A stretch of 64,000 nt of DNA from Chitinophagaceae bacterium (lineage in GTDB: Bacteria > Bacteroidota > Bacteroidia > Chitinophagales > Chitinophagaceae), in NCBI GenBank assembly GCA_947446645.1, contig CANFHA010000005.1, positions 1-64,000 on the forward strand, in the 5' to 3' direction. Below are positions 42,441 to 50,203 of the stretch, piece after piece; position 1 is the first letter of the stretch, and each line of letters starts with the position of its first letter. Under the pieces are notes generated by a model. The model saw nothing but the letters and a program-made list of their open reading frames with translations, made no database searches and had not been told where the DNA came from. The position numbers and the translations under genes are program-made.

Positions 42441-45089
42441 ATGATTTTCCGTAAGATCATTTTTATTGTTTGTTTACTGCTTGTTAGTTGCCGTTTGTTT
42501 GCGCAGTCCACAGACAGTGTACCTGCCATACCTAAAATTCCGCAAAGCGACAGCTTAAAACGGCCGGTAGTAGCCCCGGCGAGAGATACTTCTGAAGCAC
42601 TACCCACTATAGATATTGACACTACCACTAAGCCTAAACCTGCACCCGGCGCCACATCCGGCGGCTATTCAATAAACGGCAAAGTGGAAGATATGAACAC
42701 CGGTGAAGGTATCCCTTTCGCAGTTATCACATTTCCGCACACTACAATCGGCACTGCCGCAGACCTGGATGGAAACTTCATTTTCAGGCTCGATAAGCTT
42801 CCTTCAGACACGCTGCATATACAGGCCCTTGGCTACACCAATGTGAATAAGATACTGCGCAAAAGCCAGCACGAGTATAACTATATTGTTGAGCTTGGCC
42901 GCTCTGAAAATGCGCTGAATGAGGTGGTATTTCACGCCGGTGAAGACCCTGCAATTGTGCTTGTACGAAATATTATTGCACATAAACCTTACAACAATCC
43001 GGATAAAGCGGAGAGCTACAAGTACAAAGCCTACAACAGGCTGGAGGCCGATCTGCAACGTATGTCCCGGTCCCAGTTTGAAAAATTCCCCATCTTAAAG
43101 AACTACAGCTTCATTTTCGATAACCTGGACACCTCGTCTGATTCAAAACCTTATTTGCCATTATATCTTACCGAAACAATCTCAGACTATTACTTCAGGC
43201 GCCACCCAAAGAAGCAGCGGGAGTTCATCGTTGCCAGCATGGCAAAAGGCGTCGACAACCCTAACGTAAATAAGTACCTCGGATCGCTGTACCAGAATGT
43301 GAATATATACAAGAACTACATCCCGATATTTGATAAGAAGTTCGTGAGCCCTATAAGCAATGATGCGCTTTTTTATTACAAGTACAGTATTAAGGATACA
43401 GAAAGTGCCTATGGCCATCGGATCATTTTGGTACAGTTCCGGCCAAAGCGTGAAGCAGAGAATTGTTTTACCGGTGATTTCTGGGTGGTTGATACTGCCT
43501 TTGCTATACAGCGCATGAGCATGGATGTCTCAAAATTATCCAATATTAACTGGGTAGACAGGATCAGCCTCTACCAGGAGTTTGCACCTGTAGATACATT
43601 CTGGTTCCCCATCAAGGATAAATTTATTGCCAATTTCAGCGCGTATAGTTCCAATAAGCTGCCGGGTATGATAGGTCGTAAAACCACCACTTACCACAAT
43701 GTCGTTATTAATGACCCTTCTATCAACAACGCATTGGATAACCCGGACTGGAAGGAGGATGTAGTAGCACCCGACAGTGCCAGGCAAAAATCCAGCGATT
43801 GGTGGGCGCATAACAGGCCTGATACACTTACAAAGAATGAAAAGAAGATCATAAAGATGGTCGACACCATCACCCAAATGCCGATTACAACTTACTACAA
43901 AAAGCTCTTCACATTCCTTGCAAGCGGCGTAAAGGATATTGGCCCCATAGAGTTAGGTCCGTATTTCTACATATACAGCCGCAATCCCGTTGAGGGCAAC
44001 AGGTTCCGGTTGTCGTTGGGCACGCCCCGTTCTATTAAGGATGCGCACGTCACCGGCTTCCTTGCTTACGGCGACAGAGACAACAAATTCAAATATGGTT
44101 TCACCGGTCTTTGGCTGCTCGGCCGCCACCCACGTATGTACCTGTACGGCTACTATGTGCATGACATTGATCAGACCACGAATTACTATGACCAGGTTGG
44201 CTCTGATAACATATTCAGCGCTTTATTCCGCAAGCCAGGTGTGCCGTGGAAATTGGCGTTTTCTGACGATCAGCGGCTAGAATTTTACAAGGAATATTTC
44301 AATGGTTTCAGTCATAAGCTCATATTGGAGCATCGGCAGTTTACTCCATATGCACCATTGCCATCACGTAACATTTTTGTGAATGACAGGGGCGATTCCT
44401 CCCGTAGCGTAATCAGCAGCGAGGTAGGCCTGGAGTTGCGATATGCCTACAAAGAAAAGTACCTGGAAGGTCAATACCTGAGGGTGAATATCGGAAGCAA
44501 GTACCCGGTTGTAGACATTGAAGCCCACGCGGGCATAAAGGGTGTATTAAATAGTGCGTATGCATACCAGCGTGCCAGGTTGTCCATCACGGAGAGTATC
44601 AACATTCCACCACTGGGGCATTTGTACTACAATGTCTTTGCTGGCAAATATTTTGGCACCCTGCCCTACCCCTTACTGGAAATCCATCCTGGCAACGAAT
44701 ACCTGTACTACAACAAGTACGCTTTTCAGATGATGAACACTTATGAATTCATCAGCGATAAATATGCCGGTTTCAACCTGGAGCATACCATTGGTGGCGG
44801 TATATTTAATTATATCCCATTGTTGAAAAAACTGAAATTCAGGCAATTCTGGACCGCGAAAGGTGTGGTAGGCTCACTTAGTCCTGAGAATACCAGGCTC
44901 AACACAGAAAAGGGTTTTCCGTTCCGTACACTTAAAGGTAGCCCATATCTGGAGCTGGGCACCGGTGTTTCCAATATCTTCAAGATATTCAGAATAGATA
45001 TTGATTGGCGGGTGGCACCGTCTCCTTCCGGCGACGAAAATAAAACCAGGTACTTCGGTATCTTCGGTAGTGTATTATTCCAGTTTTAA
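42441..45089 (+). CDS. DUF5686 outer-membrane protein with CarboxypepD-like domain
   Basis: An 882-residue protein. Signal peptide about residues 1-22 (ending RLFAQ). A linker rich in Pro and Asp is followed at about 75-160 by a carboxypeptidase-regulatory-like fold (GYSINGKVEDMNTGEGIPFAVITFP, GTAADLDGNFIFRLDKLP). The remainder is the long DUF5686 region, beginning near NEVVFHAGEDPAIVLVRNIIAHKPYNNP, and its C-terminal half reads like barrel strands ending FGIFGSVLFQF with a terminal Phe. It is predicted to be an outer-membrane protein of TonB-receptor-like plan but without a plug; function unknown. The ATG at 42441 is chosen over a TTG at 42417. Confidence 0.85.
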   Translation: MIFRKIIFIVCLLLVSCRLFAQSTDSVPAIPKIPQSDSLKRPVVAPARDTSEALPTIDIDTTTKPKPAPGATSGGYSINGKVEDMNTGEGIPFAVITFPHTTIGTAADLDGNFIFRLDKLPSDTLHIQALGYTNVNKILRKSQHEYNYIVELGRSENALNEVVFHAGEDPAIVLVRNIIAHKPYNNPDKAESYKYKAYNRLEADLQRMSRSQFEKFPILKNYSFIFDNLDTSSDSKPYLPLYLTETISDYYFRRHPKKQREFIVASMAKGVDNPNVNKYLGSLYQNVNIYKNYIPIFDKKFVSPISNDALFYYKYSIKDTESAYGHRIILVQFRPKREAENCFTGDFWVVDTAFAIQRMSMDVSKLSNINWVDRISLYQEFAPVDTFWFPIKDKFIANFSAYSSNKLPGMIGRKTTTYHNVVINDPSINNALDNPDWKEDVVAPDSARQKSSDWWAHNRPDTLTKNEKKIIKMVDTITQMPITTYYKKLFTFLASGVKDIGPIELGPYFYIYSRNPVEGNRFRLSLGTPRSIKDAHVTGFLAYGDRDNKFKYGFTGLWLLGRHPRMYLYGYYVHDIDQTTNYYDQVGSDNIFSALFRKPGVPWKLAFSDDQRLEFYKEYFNGFSHKLILEHRQFTPYAPLPSRNIFVNDRGDSSRSVISSEVGLELRYAYKEKYLEGQYLRVNIGSKYPVVDIEAHAGIKGVLNSAYAYQRARLSITESINIPPLGHLYYNVFAGKYFGTLPYPLLEIHPGNEYLYYNKYAFQMMNTYEFISDKYAGFNLEHTIGGGIFNYIPLLKKLKFRQFWTAKGVVGSLSPENTRLNTEKGFPFRTLKGSPYLELGTGVSNIFKIFRIDIDWRVAPSPSGDENKTRYFGIFGSVLFQF

Positions 45090-45239
45090 GATGACGTACC
45101 CTTTCTGTGATACAATATTTACAATAATGCAGGCTGACTAATCAATGTTAATATGGCATCGGATGCGACTTGTTCAGCGGCGTACTGCTGAAAGGAATTG
45201 ATATGAAAAAATGCCTGAAAAAGTTGTAGGAATAACCTT

Positions 45240-45725
45240 CTATCTCCTTTTGTACACACCCATTGTCTCACCAAAACCTATGATATGCTCATTCATATTT
45301 CGTTGCAGATCTCGTTTTGAGATATCCACTGGCAGGTTAAGAAACGTATCCAACGCAAAAACTCGGAAGTAATAGAGATCTACAGCAGTAGGTGGGCAAG
45401 GGCCAAGGTAGTTATACTCACCAAAGTCGTTACGGCCCTCGGCTTCCATTATTCTTGCTTCTTTAATGTGACGGGCTATCTGGATGTCCCACGCGAGCCA
45501 GTGAAGCCATGGCCTGATAGGCGCATCCGGATCCTCTAAAACAATAGCCAGGCTTTTGGTCTCTGCCGGAAAACCCGTTATGTCTAGCGGTGGATTCACA
45601 TTATCACCGTCGCAGGTGTACTTAGCGGGTATTAGTCCGCCTTCATGAAATGCGCTGCTGCTCACTTTCAGCGGCTTATAATCCACTGATTTTATCACTT
45701 CGTCTATCATAGTGTGGTAGTACAT
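45240..45725 (-). CDS. YbhB/YbcL family Raf kinase inhibitor-like (PEBP) protein
   Basis: A 161-residue PEBP-fold protein. The anion-pocket motifs are present: KYTCDGDNVNPPLDI, VLEDPDAPIRPWLHWLAWDI and YNYLGPCPP, followed by HYF-like LYYFRVFALD. Bacterial PEBP-like proteins are of unclear function. There is no signal peptide, so it is cytoplasmic. The start may instead be the ATG at 45710 (MIDEVIKSV), five codons downstream; neither can be excluded. Confidence 0.9.
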   Translation of the reverse strand: MYYHTMIDEVIKSVDYKPLKVSSSAFHEGGLIPAKYTCDGDNVNPPLDITGFPAETKSLAIVLEDPDAPIRPWLHWLAWDIQIARHIKEARIMEAEGRNDFGEYNYLGPCPPTAVDLYYFRVFALDTFLNLPVDISKRDLQRNMNEHIIGFGETMGVYKRR

Positions 45726-45966
45726 AATGATGGTCTTTGTTAGTTATAAAATGTAAGTCTGCGGGTCGTTTAGGTACTTGTTTGGGAACCGTCGGGCTAA
45801 GTTAAAATTTATATAAAAACAATGCCAGCAGCAAGGAAAATTGGGTGACTTGAATTCGCTACTTTTGGCTTCATGAATTTGACATATTGGCATCGCTTGG
45901 CGGTAGTCGGGTTCATTTTGATTTCGAAACTAACCCGAATATTTCCCGCATCAATATCAATAGCTT

Positions 45967-46440
45967 ATGGCAGATAATCTAAACCGAATGTTGCAATTGG
46001 TGAACGAATTCTTCGACACGAAGAATGATCCTGACCAACTTGATGTGGACCAGGAAATGATTGAACATCTTCAGGAAATGCACCCCGCAACACTGTCTGA
46101 GGTTACTGAAGGTGATGGTCCCATTGTCTGGATATTGGTGATACCCACCTTGCACTATATTATGCAACGCTTTATATCAGGGAAGATCTCGGAAAAACAA
46201 TTACTTGACGAAACGCCAATGGGCATGCCTTATGATGCCGTATATCTTTGCTCAGCCAGTGTGCTGCCTGAGCATCGCCACAAAGGCCTGGCTAAAAAAA
46301 CAACTATCAAGGCTATCAATGACATTTGCAATGACTATCCCGTTAAAAGCCTGTTCTACTGGCCATTTAGCGATGAGGGCCGGCGACTGGCAAAGTCTGT
46401 TGCCATAGAAACAGGTTTGCCGCTTTTTGAACGGGTATAA
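45967..46440 (+). CDS. GNAT-like acetyltransferase
   Basis: A 157-residue protein with one readable GNAT element: LCSASVLPEHRHKGLAKKTTIKAIND, where R-H-K-G-L-A stands for the acetyl-CoA-binding Q/R-x-x-G-x-G/A loop. The N-terminal 60 residues are helical and unmatched. Substrate unknown. It is convergent with the SGNH-like lipoprotein gene, stop codons 9 bp apart. Confidence 0.6.
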   Translation: MADNLNRMLQLVNEFFDTKNDPDQLDVDQEMIEHLQEMHPATLSEVTEGDGPIVWILVIPTLHYIMQRFISGKISEKQLLDETPMGMPYDAVYLCSASVLPEHRHKGLAKKTTIKAINDICNDYPVKSLFYWPFSDEGRRLAKSVAIETGLPLFERV

Positions 46441-46449
46441 CACCAAACC

Positions 46450-47463
46450 CTATTTGAGGTATGTACTGTAATAATTATCTTCAATAGCAGACGGCATACG
46501 TGGCTTTAGTATCCTGGAAAGATGGTTGCGGTTGGTAAAAAAGAAGTCGGTAATGTCCCCGCCATTTGTTTGAACAATAACAAGATCAGGTTCGCAGTAT
46601 TTAGCTTTCTCTTCAAACAAAGAAACATAATCATCAATGGTCGATGCGATGGCGGCTGTATTTATCAGCTCAGCATTCGGAAATTGCTTTTCCAGCAGGG
46701 TGACAGCGATAAACTCATTGTCGAGATAAGGGGAATAGAGCTGTGACCCGCCCAGGAATAATACATGTTGCTTTGTCTTGGGGAACTTAATGTCGTGCGT
46801 CATACGGCAGCCTTGAGCGTTGGCTTGTACATGGTACGGCATGTCTTTGCCACCGTCCAGCACTTCATCATCGTTTGGGGGCAGGTCTCCAAATGTTTCC
46901 GGCCTTTCGGAGTCTTTGTAAGTGACGGTGCTTTTTGCATTGCTATGGCTTCGGATGATGGGTGCCAGCTGGGAGGCAAGGAAGGCTGCACCCTTTTTAG
47001 ACCAGTGTCCATCCCTCGGCGTTTGGCTCACAACATACGGATCCTGCTGCGCGATCACAGGGCTTAGGTCTACACATTCTATACCTAATTCCTTGCAGGT
47101 GGATACGATATAGGGGTTGCCGTATAAATTTGACAATGCCGGATTGTGGCCGGCACCATTGTTAATGATCACCACTACAAATTGTGCACCGGTTGCCGCC
47201 ACGTCTTTCTGTAGTTTTTTGAGGTGTTCTTTATACCGTCCTTTTAGCTCAGTATACAGCGGGGTATTAGGATTATGGTCTTCTAGTATCCGTTCATCAG
47301 GTATCCTCGCATACTGGTGATTCATGTCATCCAGCTTCTTTTTATCCGCTTCAATGGCAGCTTCTTCCCTGCTGATTTTTGCGGGTTTAGGCTCGTTCGA
47401 ACACCCGCTTATGATACCGGCGGATAGAAGACACACGATAGTTACAAGGCTTTTTACGCTCAT
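46450..47463 (-). CDS. SGNH-hydrolase-like lipoprotein associated with MBOAT
   Basis: A 337-residue lipoprotein (lipobox AGIISGC, Cys near residue 21). Two SGNH-like halves are visible. The first, about 70-175, resembles the C-terminal half of the fold: QFVVVIINNGAGHNP and the block V-type DGHWSKKGAAFLA (Asp151, His153). The second, about 215-310, resembles the N-terminal half: HVLFLGGSQLYSPYLDNEF (block I Ser near 240), then NAELINTA and DLVIVQTNGGD. The motif order is thus V then I, a permuted arrangement if one domain. It lies 10 bp after the MBOAT stop and is likely co-transcribed, suggesting an AlgJ/AlgX/PatB-like role in O-acylating a polymer. The ATG at 47463 gives the lipoprotein signal; an ATG-like start further up adds a spurious hydrophobic N-terminus. 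Confidence 0.65.
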   Translation of the reverse strand: MSVKSLVTIVCLLSAGIISGCSNEPKPAKISREEAAIEADKKKLDDMNHQYARIPDERILEDHNPNTPLYTELKGRYKEHLKKLQKDVAATGAQFVVVIINNGAGHNPALSNLYGNPYIVSTCKELGIECVDLSPVIAQQDPYVVSQTPRDGHWSKKGAAFLASQLAPIIRSHSNAKSTVTYKDSERPETFGDLPPNDDEVLDGGKDMPYHVQANAQGCRMTHDIKFPKTKQHVLFLGGSQLYSPYLDNEFIAVTLLEKQFPNAELINTAAIASTIDDYVSLFEEKAKYCEPDLVIVQTNGGDITDFFFTNRNHLSRILKPRMPSAIEDNYYSTYLK

Positions 47464-47473
47464 GTTGGGTTGA

Positions 47474-48892
47474 TTAGAATTTGAAGTAATAGTATTCGCT
47501 GTTATTCCTCGTTTTATGAAAATAGCAAATAGAAGCAATCACTAACCCGAAAATAAGAATCCTTATTATAATATTCAACTTCTTTGCTTCCAGTACATAA
47601 TCTTTCTCTCTCTGTATCCACTCTATTATCAGCATGGGCATACAGTAAAGCAGGTTCGTGGTTACCACATGCAGCGGCACGTCAAATAGGGTTTTAGAAA
47701 ATATTTTCGAAAAGAAATCGCCTGCCACGTAAATATTGGGAGACCGGAAAAATACCCGTGTAATAGTGACCAGGTTGAACGTAAGCAGTATTTTTAAAAA
47801 ATCGCTGGCTGTAGGTAATATGCGCCCCGGCGATGCTGGTTCTTTATATCGGGTAAGTTTGCCGGTAAGTATGTATGGAACAAAGTAAAGTCCGTTCAGA
47901 AAGCCCCAGCATACAAAAGTATAGTTGGCGCCATGCCACAAACCGCTGAAACTGAAAATAAACAGGATCAGCATTATGTACTTAAGGGTAGACACCTTTT
48001 TGCCGCCCATGGGCATGTATATGTAGTCTAGAAACCATTTTCTAAGCGAAGTATGCCACCGTCTCCAGAATTCACTCGGATTCCGGCTAAAGAATGGCAT
48101 TCTGAAGTTTTTGGTAAGCTCAATACCTAGTAATCTTGATGCGCCCATTGCTATCTCAGAATAACCAGAAAAATCAGCATAGAGATAGAGGCTGAATAAT
48201 GTTACACCCAGGAACAGCGAACTGCCATTTAGATCCTGGTAATGGCTGAATACATAGTTTACGGTGAGCACTACATTGTCTGCCACCACCATTTTTTTGA
48301 ATAGTCCCCATACGATCTCACCCAAGGACTGCTCAATCTGCTCAAACGTGGGTACAAAATTCTTCCTGAACTGTGGCAATATCTTAGCGGCTGAGGGTAT
48401 AGGGCCAGACAGTATGTGTGGGAAATAGCTGATATAGGTGGCGTAGGTAATAAAGTTCTTCTCCGGTTCTATTGTTCTACGATATACATCTGTTATGTAA
48501 CCGATAGACGAAAAAGTAAAATAACTGATACCAATGGGTGTGAGTATATGAAGTACCGATGCCTGCCATTGGTCCAGGCCGTGAATATTGCCTAAAATAA
48601 GCCCGCTATATTTAATGTAAGTAAGGCCTAACCCGAGAATACATATCCCAAAGGTGAGCGCTGTTTTTCGTTTCGTTGCATCTGCCTGCACATCTATTAT
48701 GAGGCCAAATGCAAACCCTACACTGATCATACAGTACAGGTAGATGGGTAATGAATAATGGAAACGGTAGTAAAAGTAACCGCTGGCAACCAGTAGTATG
48801 ATATGCTGCACGATCCGCCATTTCCAGGCCAGCCAGTATATGACTAATACTATGCAAAAGAATATGCCGAAATCAGTTGTATTGAACAGCAT
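47474..48892 (-). CDS. MBOAT O-acyltransferase (AlgI/DltB-like)
   Basis: A 472-residue polytopic membrane protein. The MBOAT core has FWRRWHTSLRKWFLDYIYMPMGG with the conserved His, and the catalytic His in FSGLWHGANYTFVCWG. Early strands match ILHILTPIGISYFTFSSIGYI and FPHILSGPI as in AlgI-type enzymes that pass acyl groups across the membrane to polysaccharides or other extracytoplasmic acceptors. The gene downstream on the same strand encodes an SGNH-like lipoprotein, the usual second half of such systems. Acceptor unknown; no alginate or teichoic genes are present. Confidence 0.94.
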   Translation of the reverse strand: MLFNTTDFGIFFCIVLVIYWLAWKWRIVQHIILLVASGYFYYRFHYSLPIYLYCMISVGFAFGLIIDVQADATKRKTALTFGICILGLGLTYIKYSGLILGNIHGLDQWQASVLHILTPIGISYFTFSSIGYITDVYRRTIEPEKNFITYATYISYFPHILSGPIPSAAKILPQFRKNFVPTFEQIEQSLGEIVWGLFKKMVVADNVVLTVNYVFSHYQDLNGSSLFLGVTLFSLYLYADFSGYSEIAMGASRLLGIELTKNFRMPFFSRNPSEFWRRWHTSLRKWFLDYIYMPMGGKKVSTLKYIMLILFIFSFSGLWHGANYTFVCWGFLNGLYFVPYILTGKLTRYKEPASPGRILPTASDFLKILLTFNLVTITRVFFRSPNIYVAGDFFSKIFSKTLFDVPLHVVTTNLLYCMPMLIIEWIQREKDYVLEAKKLNIIIRILIFGLVIASICYFHKTRNNSEYYYFKF

Positions 48893-48941
48893 GCAGGTTC
48901 GGTTGCCGGGGGAAACGGCCGATAAGGGATATAGCTGGTAA

Positions 48942-49493
48942 TTACTGCTTTATGGAAACGAAGGAGTTGTAAAAAGTACTAACCTCGTTATTGGTTGCGT
49001 AGTTCTTTTTTGATACCACCATGAACTCATACAAACGATCATTTGCAATACACACTTTTACATTCAGCAGCGCATTGCCGCCTCCGTCAAAAAAGAAGGC
49101 CCTGCCGGGGTAGCCGTTAAGCTCAATATTTTGAATAAGCGGCTCCATATCGGTGAAGTCTCTTCTCCGGGTAACTATCGCACTATCAAGTATCATGGCC
49201 ATTGATAAAGAATCCCTGCTAATGTTAGCCGGTATATCTGTATAGCTCACTTCAAAGCGCTTAAACTTATCAATAGTAAATGCGGAAGGTTCCCAGTAAG
49301 AGATATGCGTTGGCGTATTCTTACCAAATATGGAAAGCCCCTTTTTGTCCATCGTTTTCACCGGTGCAGGAATAGTAATATTAAATGCACCAGGTGCGGA
49401 AGCGAATTTCTCCCATGGTACGTTATTCCTATGGCAGGATGAGAACATAACAACGGGTAAAATTACAAAAACGATTTTCGCGATACTGCGCAT
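48942..49493 (-). CDS. Lipoprotein, unknown function
   Basis: A 183-residue lipoprotein with lipobox VVMFSSC (Cys near 20). The mature part is a beta-rich domain with FNITIPAPVKTMDKKG, FEVSYTDIPANI, and a C-terminal LYEFMVVSKKNYATNNEVSTFYNSF similar to small periplasmic domains seen with MBOAT or envelope loci; no family named. It is upstream of MBOAT on the same strand with 49 bp between. The ATG at 49493 is chosen over one at 49529 so that the signal sequence starts normally. Confidence 0.65.
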   Translation of the reverse strand: MRSIAKIVFVILPVVMFSSCHRNNVPWEKFASAPGAFNITIPAPVKTMDKKGLSIFGKNTPTHISYWEPSAFTIDKFKRFEVSYTDIPANISRDSLSMAMILDSAIVTRRRDFTDMEPLIQNIELNGYPGRAFFFDGGGNALLNVKVCIANDRLYEFMVVSKKNYATNNEVSTFYNSFVSIKQ

Positions 49494-49531
49494 ATAACAA
49501 TGTATTATTTCTAAGGTGAACTGGTTCAAGT

Positions 49532-49572
49532 TATAGCAACTGCTTTACGTTCATTGTAAAGCAGTTGCTATA
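49532..49572. repeat. Perfect 17-bp hairpin between minus-strand genes
   Basis: Arms 49532-49548 and 49556-49572 are perfectly complementary with a 7-nt loop. It lies after the stop of the KKDGTPDMR protein gene and before the lipoprotein start. No T tract follows on the minus strand, so it might be an RNA stabiliser, attenuator or operator rather than a simple terminator. Confidence 0.6.
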
Positions 49573-49592
49573 TAAATTACTCGGGGGATTTA

Positions 49593-49970
49593 CTATTTCT
49601 TACCTGCTGCTGCATCCTTATTTGCTTTGTAGCGCATATCAGGAGTACCGTCTTTTTTCATTGGGCCGGCTGCTGCTGGCTTTGCTGCTTTATTTTCTTT
49701 GGTACGCATATCTGGTGTACCATCCTTCTTCATTTTTTTCGCTGTTGACTTATCAGAAGTAGCAGGAGCCTGGTTAGCCTCGGCAGTACTTTTTACTGTT
49801 TTTGCAGCTGGCTTTGCCGTTGGCGCATTGCTGGTGCGGCTTTTACCTTGCTGTGCTTTCTCGGCAGGAGCTGCTGAGCCTTTCGCTGCTTTTTTCGCGT
49901 CTTTATCCTGTGCAAAAGACGTACTACCCATGATGAACATGGCCAATAAAATGCAAATAATTTTTTTCAT
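49593..49970 (-). CDS. Secreted Lys/Ala-rich protein with KKDGTPDMR repeats
   Basis: A 125-residue protein with a Sec signal peptide (about residues 1-20, ending TSFAQ). The mature part is low-complexity, rich in Lys, Ala, Thr and Pro. Two copies of MKKDGTPDMR-(T/Y)-K-x-N-K occur at about 79-93 and 103-117. This short D-G-T-P-D-x-R motif recurs in small secreted proteins of Bacteroidota. It is likely unstructured and possibly calcium- or nucleic-acid-binding; that is a guess. Confidence 0.7.
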   Translation of the reverse strand: MKKIICILLAMFIMGSTSFAQDKDAKKAAKGSAAPAEKAQQGKSRTSNAPTAKPAAKTVKSTAEANQAPATSDKSTAKKMKKDGTPDMRTKENKAAKPAAAGPMKKDGTPDMRYKANKDAAAGKK

Positions 49971-50203
49971 ATTTTTTTTGTTTGACGCTAAATTATAAAA
50001 TTGAATTGATAGTTCCTGCTTTTTTTCAGGAAAATAAGACCTAAAAATCAGGAAGCTCTTAATCAGATTTTGTTATTAGACTAGTATTCATGTTATTGTC
50101 AAAATAGTATTCCGGTTATTGAAAACCCTGTACCATTTTTGCTATTTGCGATATTTACAACTAATTTGTGGCTAGCAATTTTAAATCAGGAACAGCACCG
50201 TAG

